Source of the DNA: CBDFKB01 sp965248715
GTDB lineage: Bacteria > Pseudomonadota > Alphaproteobacteria > Rhizobiales > Rhizobiaceae
Length of the DNA stretch: 64,000 bases
Reading direction: 5' to 3'
NCBI GenBank assembly: GCA_965248715.1
Contig: CBDFKB010000007.1
Coordinates: forward strand, 1-64,000
Shown here: positions 1-8,822 of the stretch, one piece after another
Position numbering within the stretch: the first letter of the stretch is position 1
Layout of the letters: every line of letters starts with the position of its first letter
Made by a program: the position numbers and the translations under genes
Notes under the pieces: generated by a model
Databases searched by the model: none
Told to the model about the DNA's origin: nothing
Seen by the model: only the letters and a program-made list of their open reading frames with translations

Positions 1-99
1 TAGGTCCAGGTGCCATTAACAAGCGCAAAGGTGCCATAGCCATTGGCCCCGGTGCTTGTTGCCACATCGGCAAACGATGGGCTGTCGGAACCGTCCACA
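1..99 (-). other. Out-of-frame continuation of the VCBS repeat coding sequence
   Basis: The 312-bp repeat continues without a break to the window edge and still encodes the VCBS segment with NGTWTY, but in a frame shifted by one base relative to the frame that stops at 100-102. Between CATCAG (98-103) and TGAC (109) this copy has CTGAT, five bases, where the other seven copies have AAAT, four bases. It is either a real frameshift or an assembly error in a near-identical repeat. Confidence 0.75.
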
Positions 100-2356
100 T
101 CAGCTGATTGACAACCCACCGGTGGCGGTTAATTGCCCGTCTTCGGCCACATTGCCACTAAAGGCGCCAGCCACCACCGGTGCGTCCTCGGCCCCGGCAA
201 TGGTAACCGTTACCTGTTGCTGGGTACCGTCACTGGCGGTGAAGGTGAACGTGTCGCTCAAGGTCTCGCCCTGGTCGAGCGCCTGTACTGCAGCGTGGCT
301 ATTGTTGAGGCTATAGGTCCAGGTGCCATTAACAAGCGCAAAGGTGCCATAGCCATTGGCCCCGGCGCTTGTTGCCACATCGGCAAACGATGGGCTGTCG
401 GAACTATCCACATCAGAAATTGACAACCCACCGGTGGCGGTTAATTGCCCGTCCTCGGCCACATTGCCACTAAAGGCGCCAGCCACCACCGGTGCGTCCT
501 CGGCCCCGGCAATGGTAACCGTTACCTGTTGCTGGGTACCGTCACTGGCGGTGAAGGTGAAAGTGTCGCTCAAGGTCTCGCCCTGATCGAGCGCCTGTAC
601 TGCCGCGTGGCCATTGTTGAGGCTATAGGTCCAGGTGCCATTAACAAGCGCAAAGGTGCCATAGCCATTGGCCCCGGCGCTTGTTGCCACATCGGCAAAC
701 GATGGGCTGTCGGAACTGTCCACATCAGAAATTGACAACCCACCGGTGGCGGTTAATTGCCCGTCCTCGGCCACATTGCCACTAAAGGCGCCAGCCACCA
801 CCGGTGCGTCCTCGGCCCCGGCAATGGTAACCGTTACCTGTTGCTGGGTACCGTCACTGGCGGTGAAGGTGAACGTGTCGCTCAAGGTCTCGCCCTGGTC
901 GAGCGCCTGTACTGCAGCGTGGCTATTGTTGAGGCTATAGGTCCAGGTGCCATTAACAAGTGCGAAGGTGCCATAGCCATTGGCCCCGGCGCTTGTTGCC
1001 ACATCGGCAAACGATGGGCTGTCGGAACTATCCACATCAGAAATTGACAACCCACCGGTGGCGGTTAATTGCCCGTCCTCGGCCACATTGCCACTAAAGG
1101 CGCCAGCCACCACCGGTGCGTCCTCGGCCCCGGCAATGGTAACCGTTACCTGTTGCTGGGTACCGTCACTGGCGGTGAAGGTGAAGGTGTCGCTCAAGGT
1201 CTCGCCCTGATCGAGCGCCTGTACTGCAGCGTGGCCATTGTTGAGGCTATAGGTCCAGGTGCCATTAACAAGCGCAAAGGTGCCATAGCCATTGGCCCCG
1301 GCGCTTGTTGCCACATCGGCAAACGATGGGCTGTCGGAACTATCCACATCAGAAATTGACAACCCACCGGTGGCGGTTAATTGCCCGTCCTCGGCCACAT
1401 TGCCACTAAAGGCGCCAGCCACCACCGGTGCGTCCTCGGCCCCGGCAATGGTAACCGTTACCTGTTGCTGGGTACCGTCACTGGCGGTGAAGGTGAACGT
1501 GTCGCTCAAGGTCTCGCCCTGGTCCAGCGCCTGTACTGCCGCGTGGCCATTGTTGAGGCTATAGGTCCAGGTGCCATTAACAAGCGCAAAGGTGCCATAA
1601 CCATTGGCCCCGGCGCTTGTTGCCACATCGGCAAACGATGGACTGTCGGAACTATCCACATCAGAAATTGACAACCCACCGGTGGCGGTTAATTGCCCGT
1701 CCTCGGCCACATTGCCACTAAAGGCGCCAGCCACCACCGGTGCGTCCTCGGCCCCGGCAATGGTAACCGTTACCTGTTGCTGGGTACCGTCACTGGCGGT
1801 GAAGGTGAACGTGTCGCTCAAGGTCTCGCCCTGATCGAGCGCCTGTACTGCAGCGTGGCTATTGTTGAGGCTATAGGTCCAGGTGCCATTAACAAGCGCA
1901 AAGGTGCCATAGCCATTGGCCCCGGTGCTTGTTGCCACATCGGCAAACGATGGGCTGTCGGAACCGTCCACATCAGAAATTGACAACCCACCGGTGGCGG
2001 TTAATTGCCCGTCTTCGGCCACATTGCCACTAAAGGCGCCAGCCACCACCGGTGCGTCCTCGGCCCCGGCAATGGTAACCGTTACCTGTTGCTGGGTACC
2101 GTCACTGGCGGTGAAGGTGAACGTGTCGCTCAAGGTCTCGCCCTGGTCCAGCGCCTGTACTGCAGCGTGGCCATTGTTGAGGCTATAGGTCCAGGTGCCA
2201 TTAACAAGCGCAAAGGTGCCATAGCCATTGGCCCCGGCGCTTGTTGCCACATCGGCAAACGATGGGCTGTCGGAACTATCCACATCAGAAATTGACAACC
2301 CACCGGTGGCGGTTAATTGCCCGTCCTCGGCCACATTGCCACTAAAGGCGCCAGCC
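1..2356 (-). repeat. Tandem 312-bp VCBS repeat array
   Basis: The anchor TGACAACCCACCGG recurs at 109, 421, 733, 1045, 1357, 1669, 1981 and 2293, a strict 312-bp period (104 codons). Copies differ at only a handful of positions, for example AAC versus AAA/AAG before GTGTCGCTC and GCTATTG versus GCCATTG. Such uniformity points to recent amplification or gene conversion. The array extends beyond base 1. Confidence 0.97.
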
Positions 2357-5300
2357 ACCACGCCGGTCTTCAGTTTCAAGACCATGGTGCCGTTGCCGTC
2401 ATCGGCGACCTCGAAGCGTGCGTCGTCGACGCCGTAGGTATGGGTATCACCGGTATCCGGATCGATGGTGGAAATCGGCGTAATGACAACACCGTCGACT
2501 TCTTCTAGAACCGTGAAAATGTTCGACGAAACCGTTGCCACGTCTAAGACAGTGGCGACAGTGCCGGCGGCGCTGGTGGTAAGCGGACTTTTATCGGTGA
2601 TCTCAACAACGCTGTTGTCGGTTTTGACAGCATAGACCGATCCGTCTGGCGCCACTTCGACTTCTAAATAACCGGGGCCATGATTTATCCAACTACTGCC
2701 GACTGAATCGCGGTGAAATAAATCCCCGCCTGCATTGACGGCCCAGACCGTGCCGTCGCCCTCGACGGTGATTTCATCGAGGCCACCTGAAATAAGTTGC
2801 CATCCGGCAGCCGCGGATTCTAGGGTATAGATCTGATCTGTGATTTGGACGCCCCAAACGCGACCGCTGTCGTCAACGGCAATATCAGACAAGCGTCCTC
2901 CGAAAATGTCCCAGGTGTTGGTTGCGTCATTCCAATGGAATATTTCTGATCCGGTTGCATGGACCGTGGGGCCGAGCGCCCATGCATCACCGCTGGCGTT
3001 TACCGTAATATCGGTATAGCTGCCAGCATAGGTGCTCCAATTGGTTTGCCCAGGACCTTTGATCTGAATATCGCCATTATCGTCGATCGCCCATATCGTG
3101 CCATCGGCCGAGGCATCGACTTGCACCAAATTATCGACCTGTTGCCAGGGGTCGGCATCAGAGGTGCGTGTAAACACCTCGCTTTGCATGTTCATGCCCC
3201 ATTGCTCTTCGGTGACAAGATCGGTCGGCGCGTCGTTGGCGTCGGTGACATTGACCGTAAAGGTTTCGTTGTAACTCAGGGCACCCTGGTCGGTGGTGGT
3301 GACCACCACATCGACGCTTTGTTCGGTCTCGTAATCAAGGCTCACACCGGCTTTGAGCTTGAGCACCATATTGCCGTTACCGTCATCGGCGACCTCGAAG
3401 CGCGCGTCATCAACCGCATAGGTATGGGCGTCTCCGGCATCGGGATCGGTGGTCGTCACCACGCCGACAGTGGCGCCGTCGATCTCTTCGGTGACGGTTT
3501 GGTTGTCGAGCACAATGTCGGTGGGCACTTCGTTGATGTCATTGACGGTGACAGTAAAGGTTTCGTTGTAACTCAGGCCGCCCTGGTCGGTGGTGGTGAC
3601 CACCACGTCGACGCTTTGTTCGGTCTCGTAGTCAAGGCTTACACCGGCTTTGAACTTGAGCACCATATTGCCGTTACCGTCATCGGCGACCTCGAAGCGG
3701 GCGTCGTCGACACTGTAGGTGTGGGTATCGCCGGCATTGGGGTCGGTGGTCGATAGCGCGTCGAAAATAGCGCCGGTAGCATTCTCGTCCACGGTCATGT
3801 CGCCGGTTCTGACCAGCGAAACACTGTCAATGTAGGTGCCAACTCCGTCCGAAACATCGATTTCTTTAAGTTCCAATTTGTCGGAACCGTCACCGGAACC
3901 GCCAGTGACCGTGAAACTGTAATGCTGCGTTGCCGGGCCGCTCGGATCAATGGTAGCAACCAAAGCGCCGCCCCAATATATTTCCAACTGACCGCCGTAG
4001 TTCGGGTCCGCGGCATCAAGGCTCAGCGTATAATCAACACCGTCAAGCGCACCATTGACCACCTGGGTAAAATGCGAGTTGAAATAGCCGGCGGCATCCA
4101 ATAAATAGTCACCGTCAGTGGCACTAACGCCGAGAAGGCCGTCGTCTATCAATTCGAAAGGTTCACCGGTTTCGCTGGTCCAGCCGGTCAATGTGCTGGC
4201 GCGAATACCCCATACGTTCACCACGCCGCCGCTAAAATCTTCAAAGCTGCCATTGATGATCAAATTTGGGTTGTCGACCGCGATGTCGGTTGGCGCGTCA
4301 TTGCCGTCGGTGACATTGATAGTAAATGTTTCGTTATAACTCAGGGCGCCCTGGTCGGTGGTGGTGACCAGCACGGAGACAACCGGTTCGGTCTCATAAT
4401 CAAAGCTCTCGCCGGCTTTTAGTTTGAGTACCATATTGCCGCCGCCGTCATCGGCGACCTCGAAGCGCGCGTCATCAACCGCATAGGTGTGGGTATCGCC
4501 GGCATCGGGATCGATGGTGGAAATCGGCGTAATGACAACACCGTCGACTTCTTCCAATACGAAGAAACTGTTCGATGAAATGGTTGCCACGTCTAGGACA
4601 GTGGCGACAGTGCCGGCGGCGCTGGTGGTAAACGGACTTTTATCGGTGATCTCAACAACGCTGTTGTCGGTTTTGACAGCATAGACCGATCCGTCTGGCG
4701 CCACTTCGACTTCTAAATAACCGGAGCCATGAGCTACCCAACTACTACCAACTGAATCGCGGTGATATAAATCCCCGCCTGCATTGACGGCCCAGACCGT
4801 GCCGTCGCCCTCGACGGTGATTTCATCGAGGCCACCTGAAATAAGTTGCCATCCGGCAGCCGCGGATTCTAGGGTATAGATCTGATCTGTGATTTGGACG
4901 CCCCAAACGCGACCGCTGTCGTCAACGGCAATATCAGACAAGCGTCCTCCGAAAATGTCCCAGGTGTTGGTTGCGTCATTCCAATGGAATATTTCTGATC
5001 CGGCTGCATGGACCGTCGGCCCGAGCGCCCATGCATCGCCGCTGGCGTTGACCGCAATATCGGTATAGCTGCCAGCATAGGTAGTCCAATTGGTTTGCCC
5101 AGGACCCTTGATCTGGATATCGCCATTATCGTCGATTGCCCAGATCGTGCCATCGGCCGAGGCATCGACCTGGACCAGATTATCGACCTGTTGCCAGGGG
5201 TCGGCATCTGAGACACGCGTGAACACCTCGCCCTGCAGGTTCATGCCCCACTGCTCTTCGGTGACAAGATCGGTCGGCGCCTCATTGCCGGTAAGTGTGC

Positions 5301-6804
5301 TTTGCCAATCTTCGGCACTTACTTCGCTGGTCTGAATTTCACCTTCTTCGATTTCCAGGTCCCAATCGCCATTGAGCGATTCATGACCGGTTAGATCGTC
5401 CGAGGCGGCAATGTCCGCACCGGTGATCTCGGCCAGCTTGCGGGCGGCATCCAGACCGTCGTCACCCTCGCCGAAATTACAGCCATAGATGAGAATATCG
5501 CCATCTTCGGTGAGCGAATTGCCAATCGTCAGCAAGGCATTGACATGTTCGCCGGTAATCGAACCTTCGGTCAATTTCGCCGAACCCAGGGACAGGAAGC
5601 CCGAACCGCCGTGGGACAGGATATGGATCGCGTCGAGGTCATCCATGCCGGCCACGATCGAAGCAATTTGTTCCACGCCATCGGTAGTTTGATCGAGAAT
5701 ATAAATTTCGACGCTGGAATCTAGATCCGCGATCAGGCCGCCAATGTCTTCAATCGCCGCGTCGATAAATACGATTTCCTTGCGGTAGGGTTCCGCTGAA
5801 TTGGCGATTGCCAGAAATTGCCGGTCATCATCACTGTCGCCGACATCCGGCGCGAGGGCAATGTTCGGCTGATCAGCCGGGTCCGGAATATAGGGCGCAG
5901 CAATTGACGGATCGATTTCTGAGACCGGGTCCGGATTATATGGCGCAGCAATCGGCGGGCCGATTTCTGAGACCGGGTCCGGATTATAAGGCGCGGCAAT
6001 CGGCGGGCCGATTTCTGAGACCGGGTCCGGATTATAAGGCGCGGCAATCGGCGGGCCGATTTCCGAGACCGGGTCCGGATTATAAGGCGCGGCAATCGGC
6101 GGGCCGATTTCCGAGACCGGGTCCGGATTATAAGGCGCGGCAATCGGCGGGCCGATTTCTGAGACCGGGTCCGGATTATAAGGCGCGGCAATCGGCGGGC
6201 CGATTTCTGAGACCGGGTCCGGATTATAAGGCGCGGCAATCGGCGGGCCGATTTCCGAGACCGGGTCCGGATTATAAGGCGCGGCAATCGGCGGGCCGAT
6301 TTCCGAGACCGGGTCCGGATTATAAGGCGCGGCAATTGACGGACCGGTTTCCAAGGCCGGGTCCGGATTATAAGGCGCGGCAATTGACGGACCGGTTTCC
6401 AAGGCCGGGTCCGGATTATAAGGCGCGGCAATCGGCGGACTGGTTTCTGAGACCGGGTCCGGATTATAAGGCGCGGCAATCGGCGGACTGGTTTCTGAGA
6501 CCGGGTCCGGATTATAAGGCGCGGCAATTGACGGACCGGTTTCCAAGGCCGGGTCCGGATTATAAGGCGCGGCAATCGGCGGGCCCGACGGTGGAGACGG
6601 ATCTAATGTATAGGGTGCGGCAATCGGCGGGCTCGATTTTGCGGCGGGTGCTGCCGCCGCCGGTTCCGTTAGGGTTTCGGTTGCAGTCTCGAACGCTGCC
6701 GCATCAAGCATTACCCGTGGCTCGAGCGCCCTGAAAACCATCCGATCACCGTTTTGGGCGGTGGCTGGTGTGTATTCCGGTTTTCTGAAAATCGAACTGA
6801 ACAT
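100..6804 (-). CDS. Giant repetitive surface protein (VCBS/cadherin adhesin), 3' part beyond frameshift
   Basis: Probable very large exported adhesin or matrix protein. From the N-terminus: an LEPR-type motif (ALEPRVMLDAA, about residues 27-37) seen in many type I secreted giant proteins; about 16 proline-rich 16-residue repeats (about 57-320); a DUF4347 domain (about 345-505, with HILSHGGSG and LIYGCNFGEG); a propeller-like module with tectonin-style W/G repeats (about 510-720); cadherin-like domains; a jelly-roll/DUF642-like stretch starting NLIINGSFED; more cadherin units; a second copy of the propeller-like module; and seven complete plus one partial 104-residue VCBS repeats. The start is supported by GAGGT upstream of ATG. 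The frame ends at a TGA at 100-102, but the same repeat continues to base 1 in another frame, so this is not the natural C-terminus. No RTX or type I secretion signal lies in the window. Function as an adhesin is inferred from domain content. Confidence 0.85.
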   Translation of the reverse strand: MFSSIFRKPEYTPATAQNGDRMVFRALEPRVMLDAAAFETATETLTEPAAAAPAAKSSPPIAAPYTLDPSPPSGPPIAAPYNPDPALETGPSIAAPYNPDPVSETSPPIAAPYNPDPVSETSPPIAAPYNPDPALETGPSIAAPYNPDPALETGPSIAAPYNPDPVSEIGPPIAAPYNPDPVSEIGPPIAAPYNPDPVSEIGPPIAAPYNPDPVSEIGPPIAAPYNPDPVSEIGPPIAAPYNPDPVSEIGPPIAAPYNPDPVSEIGPPIAAPYNPDPVSEIGPPIAAPYNPDPVSEIDPSIAAPYIPDPADQPNIALAPDVGDSDDDRQFLAIANSAEPYRKEIVFIDAAIEDIGGLIADLDSSVEIYILDQTTDGVEQIASIVAGMDDLDAIHILSHGGSGFLSLGSAKLTEGSITGEHVNALLTIGNSLTEDGDILIYGCNFGEGDDGLDAARKLAEITGADIAASDDLTGHESLNGDWDLEIEEGEIQTSEVSAEDWQSTLTGNEAPTDLVTEEQWGMNLQGEVFTRVSDADPWQQVDNLVQVDASADGTIWAIDDNGDIQIKGPGQTNWTTYAGSYTDIAVNASGDAWALGPTVHAAGSEIFHWNDATNTWDIFGGRLSDIAVDDSGRVWGVQITDQIYTLESAAAGWQLISGGLDEITVEGDGTVWAVNAGGDLYHRDSVGSSWVAHGSGYLEVEVAPDGSVYAVKTDNSVVEITDKSPFTTSAAGTVATVLDVATISSNSFFVLEEVDGVVITPISTIDPDAGDTHTYAVDDARFEVADDGGGNMVLKLKAGESFDYETEPVVSVLVTTTDQGALSYNETFTINVTDGNDAPTDIAVDNPNLIINGSFEDFSGGVVNVWGIRASTLTGWTSETGEPFELIDDGLLGVSATDGDYLLDAAGYFNSHFTQVVNGALDGVDYTLSLDAADPNYGGQLEIYWGGALVATIDPSGPATQHYSFTVTGGSGDGSDKLELKEIDVSDGVGTYIDSVSLVRTGDMTVDENATGAIFDALSTTDPNAGDTHTYSVDDARFEVADDGNGNMVLKFKAGVSLDYETEQSVDVVVTTTDQGGLSYNETFTVTVNDINEVPTDIVLDNQTVTEEIDGATVGVVTTTDPDAGDAHTYAVDDARFEVADDGNGNMVLKLKAGVSLDYETEQSVDVVVTTTDQGALSYNETFTVNVTDANDAPTDLVTEEQWGMNMQSEVFTRTSDADPWQQVDNLVQVDASADGTIWAIDDNGDIQIKGPGQTNWSTYAGSYTDITVNASGDAWALGPTVHATGSEIFHWNDATNTWDIFGGRLSDIAVDDSGRVWGVQITDQIYTLESAAAGWQLISGGLDEITVEGDGTVWAVNAGGDLFHRDSVGSSWINHGPGYLEVEVAPDGSVYAVKTDNSVVEITDKSPLTTSAAGTVATVLDVATVSSNIFTVLEEVDGVVITPISTIDPDTGDTHTYGVDDARFEVADDGNGTMVLKLKTGVVAGAFSGNVAEDGQLTATGGLSISDVDSSDSPSFADVATSAGANGYGTFALVNGTWTYSLNNGHAAVQALDQGETLSDTFTFTASDGTQQQVTVTIAGAEDAPVVAGAFSGNVAEDGQLTATGGLSISDVDGSDSPSFADVATSTGANGYGTFALVNGTWTYSLNNSHAAVQALDQGETLSDTFTFTASDGTQQQVTVTIAGAEDAPVVAGAFSGNVAEDGQLTATGGLSISDVDSSDSPSFADVATSAGANGYGTFALVNGTWTYSLNNGHAAVQALDQGETLSDTFTFTASDGTQQQVTVTIAGAEDAPVVAGAFSGNVAEDGQLTATGGLSISDVDSSDSPSFADVATSAGANGYGTFALVNGTWTYSLNNGHAAVQALDQGETLSDTFTFTASDGTQQQVTVTIAGAEDAPVVAGAFSGNVAEDGQLTATGGLSISDVDSSDSPSFADVATSAGANGYGTFALVNGTWTYSLNNSHAAVQALDQGETLSDTFTFTASDGTQQQVTVTIAGAEDAPVVAGAFSGNVAEDGQLTATGGLSISDVDSSDSPSFADVATSAGANGYGTFALVNGTWTYSLNNGHAAVQALDQGETLSDTFTFTASDGTQQQVTVTIAGAEDAPVVAGAFSGNVAEDGQLTATGGLSISDVDSSDSPSFADVATSAGANGYGTFALVNGTWTYSLNNSHAAVQALDQGETLSDTFTFTASDGTQQQVTVTIAGAEDAPVVAGAFSGNVAEDGQLTATGGLSIS
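2455..3231 (-). repeat. Propeller-like module, copy 2 (direct repeat of 4504-5280)
   Basis: About 777 bp that match 4504-5280 at a constant offset of 2,049 bp, an exact multiple of three. It encodes a chain of short units such as ADGTIWAIDDNGDIQI, DSGRVWGVQITDQIY and GDGTVWAVNAGGDL, the G-x-(V/I)-W-A/G-V pattern of tectonin-type beta-propellers. Differences from copy 1 are few, so it is a recent internal duplication. Confidence 0.9.
4504..5280 (-). repeat. Propeller-like module, copy 1
   Basis: First copy, in protein order, of the duplicated propeller-like module, directly after the DUF4347 domain. Tectonin-type propellers often bind glycans or lipopolysaccharide, so a ligand-binding role is plausible; this is inferred from repeat pattern only. 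Confidence 0.85.
5875..6640 (-). repeat. 48-bp tandem repeat encoding a proline-rich 16-residue unit
   Basis: About 16 head-to-tail units of the type PPIAAPYNPDPVSEIG. Central copies are identical or nearly so; edge copies vary (ALETG, VSETS, TLDPSPPSG). It lies between the LEPR-type N-terminus and DUF4347 and probably forms an extended proline-rich linker of variable length. Confidence 0.95.
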
Positions 6805-7120
6805 CGTCTACCTCAAATTGACACTCGAGCACATGTGCACATGGCCCACGCACAAGCGAAACCCATTGCTCCAACTCCAATCAACTGCAAAATGGATTAA
6901 AATTCCTTAACAGGGGACAGGGGCATAGGTGATTTCGCCCGGATATTAATAGATTGTTACTGGGACGAATCGTTTTTCGGACCATCGGCGGAATTACGAA
7001 ATAGCCCGCCGTCAAATTGATTGATAATCAGCAATAAATTTTGGAAAAGAATACGCACCGAACCAAAAGATAGAGCGCAGTGTTGTTTCATCGATGTCAG
7101 CGCTAAAAGAAATGCCAAAC
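6805..7120. other. Intergenic region upstream of the giant surface-protein gene
   Basis: AT-richer 316-bp stretch between the adhesin start and the puuD stop. It should hold the adhesin promoter, as both genes are on the minus strand. I see no RNA gene, convincing terminator or coding frame. Confidence 0.5.
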
Positions 7121-8356
7121 TCACCACAAGAAATTAGCAGTGGTTCCGGTCGCATTTTCAAACCAGCCGGTCAGGACCGTGCGTTCAGTCGCAGCCATGC
7201 CGGTGATATTGCCGGGCGGCATCGCGTTCGAGCGGCCAGCCTGCAGGTAAATCTGCGCCGCATTAACTGCGATCTGCCGGTCGGTCTCCAGCACCACGTT
7301 CTTAGGCGGCCGGGTGATGCCTTCCCATACCGGTTCACCGGCGTGGCACATCGAGCAGCGCGAAAGCACGATTTCGCGCACCTCAACGAACCGTTGATCG
7401 GTCAACAGAGTGGTATCGATGCCGGTGGTACTTTCGACCGCGTCATGGGTCGGTGGCCCGGCCTGGCTGAGCCAGACGATGATTACGAATGCGATTGCCG
7501 AAATCAGCCAGGTCCACAGGGCAAAGCCCTTACCTTGATGCATGGTATTGAAGAAATGCCGGATCAAAATGCCGATCAGCAACACCAGCGCGATGATGAT
7601 CCAGTTATACGCGGTGGCATACGCCAGCGGATAATGGTTCGACAACATCAAGAACAATACCGGCAAGGTGAGATAATTGTTGTGGGTCGAGCGCTGTTTG
7701 GCCTCGATGCCAAGCGCCGGGTCGGGCTTTTCGCCGGCCAGTAATGCGGCGACCGTTTTTTTCTGGTTGGGGATGATCAACATCGCCACATTAGCCGACA
7801 TGATGGTGGCGATCACCGCGCCGGTGTGCAGGAACGCTGCCCGTCCGGAAAAGACCTGGGTAAACCCCCAACCAATGGCAACGATGCCGGCAAACACGAC
7901 GATGGTTAGCATAGTATCGGACTTAGCGACCGGGCTCTTGCAGGTAAGATCATAGGCGAGCCAGCCGGCAACCAAACAGGCGAGGCTGATCAAAATAGCT
8001 TGCCAAGTGCCAAGGTCGGCAACCGAGCGGTCGATCAAATAGAGTTCGGACGAGCCGTAATAGACCACCGCCATCAGGAAAAAGCCCGATATCCAGGTGG
8101 AGTAGGATTCCCATTTGAACCAGATCAGCTCATCAGGCATGTTTGGTGGCGCCACGGTGAATTTGCGCATCTGGTAAAACCCACCGCCATGCACTTGCCA
8201 TTCTTCTCCAGCGACGCCTGCGGGAAGATCGGGCGGTTGGCGCAGCGACAGATCAAGCGCGACAAAATAAAACGACGAGCCGATCCAGGCAATGCCGGTG
8301 ATTACATGCACCCAGCGGATCGCGAATTCCGCCCAATCAATGACCAGGGTTTCCAT
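7121..8356 (-). CDS. puuD: Membrane-bound urate oxidase (urate hydroxylase PuuD) with C-terminal cytochrome c
   Basis: PuuD-type urate hydroxylase, 411 residues, the usual size. It oxidises urate to 5-hydroxyisourate at the inner membrane. The N-terminus (ARWVHV-like segment and TGIAWIGSSFYFVALDLSL) opens a bundle of about eight hydrophobic segments, and the C-terminal domain has a c-type haem motif CSMCH (about residue 335) followed by GEPVW. The uraH stop lies six bases upstream on the same strand, so uraH and puuD form an operon whose products act in consecutive steps. Electrons probably go to the respiratory chain through the haem domain, as proposed for this family. Identification is firm; the electron acceptor is inferred. 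Confidence 0.93.
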   Translation of the reverse strand: METLVIDWAEFAIRWVHVITGIAWIGSSFYFVALDLSLRQPPDLPAGVAGEEWQVHGGGFYQMRKFTVAPPNMPDELIWFKWESYSTWISGFFLMAVVYYGSSELYLIDRSVADLGTWQAILISLACLVAGWLAYDLTCKSPVAKSDTMLTIVVFAGIVAIGWGFTQVFSGRAAFLHTGAVIATIMSANVAMLIIPNQKKTVAALLAGEKPDPALGIEAKQRSTHNNYLTLPVLFLMLSNHYPLAYATAYNWIIIALVLLIGILIRHFFNTMHQGKGFALWTWLISAIAFVIIVWLSQAGPPTHDAVESTTGIDTTLLTDQRFVEVREIVLSRCSMCHAGEPVWEGITRPPKNVVLETDRQIAVNAAQIYLQAGRSNAMPPGNITGMAATERTVLTGWFENATGTTANFLW

Positions 8357-8362
8357 AAACCT

Positions 8363-8722
8363 TTAACTCCCCCGATAGGTCGAATAGCCGTAAGGAGACA
8401 GCAATAACGGCACATGATAGTGGGCGTTCGCATCCGATATCGCAAATCGGATCGGGATCTGGTCGAGAAAAGCTGGGTCGGTCAATTTCGCCGCGGTGGT
8501 GCGCAGATAGTCGCCGGCATCAAACATAAGCTCGTAGGTGCCGGCGGCCATCGCCTCGCCCTCCAGCAATGGCGCGTTGCAGCGCCCGTCATCATTGGTA
8601 ATCGCTTCGGAGATTTTAGACCATTGGTCGCTGCGCCATACCTTGAGTTGCAGCCGCAGACCGGCCGCCGGCCGGCCGGTTGCAGTATCAAGCACATGGG
8701 TAGTCAATCGCCCGCCAGCCAT
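8363..8722 (-). CDS. uraH: 5-hydroxyisourate hydrolase (transthyretin-like)
   Basis: Hydrolyses 5-hydroxyisourate, the PuuD product, to OHCU. The 119-residue protein has the family N-terminal motif LTTHVLDTATGRPA and ends in the diagnostic SPYGYSTYRGS, with HYHVPLLL just before; His in these motifs and the terminal YRGS form the active site in transthyretin-like hydrolases. The frame is open for 13 more codons upstream, but ATG at 8722 is preceded by AAAGGGGAAACC and matches the family start. It is first in a uraH-puuD operon and divergent from the puuE fusion gene, which catalyses the next steps. Confidence 0.95.
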   Translation of the reverse strand: MAGGRLTTHVLDTATGRPAAGLRLQLKVWRSDQWSKISEAITNDDGRCNAPLLEGEAMAAGTYELMFDAGDYLRTTAAKLTDPAFLDQIPIRFAISDANAHYHVPLLLSPYGYSTYRGS

Positions 8723-8762
8723 GGTTTCCCCTTTTGGAAAGTCCGCAGCAAAGATTGCCATA

Positions 8763-8780
8763 TTGCGTCAGGTGGCGCAA
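8763..8780. promoter_or_regulatory. Imperfect palindrome, candidate operator between uraH-puuD and puuE
   Basis: TTGCGTCA-GG-TGGCGCAA: eight-base arms that pair at seven positions, lying in the 100-bp divergent gap between the uraH start (8722) and the puuE start (8823). Position and symmetry suit an operator shared by both purine-catabolic operons. I did not find a second copy between guaD and xdhA. No regulator gene is adjacent. Confidence 0.4.
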
Positions 8781-8822
8781 AGAACAAAGATAGCTATGGA
8801 CCCGAAAAGATGCATTCGCAAA

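Noticed and set aside
56..2508. Series of plus-strand frames of 60-96 codons at regular spacing over the VCBS array
   Set aside because: They recur every 312 bp as antisense shadows of the repeat and have no independent signals.
5733..6734. 280- and 308-codon frames with RLIIRTR or RFLRPGPDYKARQSAG repeats
   Set aside because: Alternative-frame translations of the 48-bp proline-rich repeat; the DUF4347/VCBS frame is the real one.
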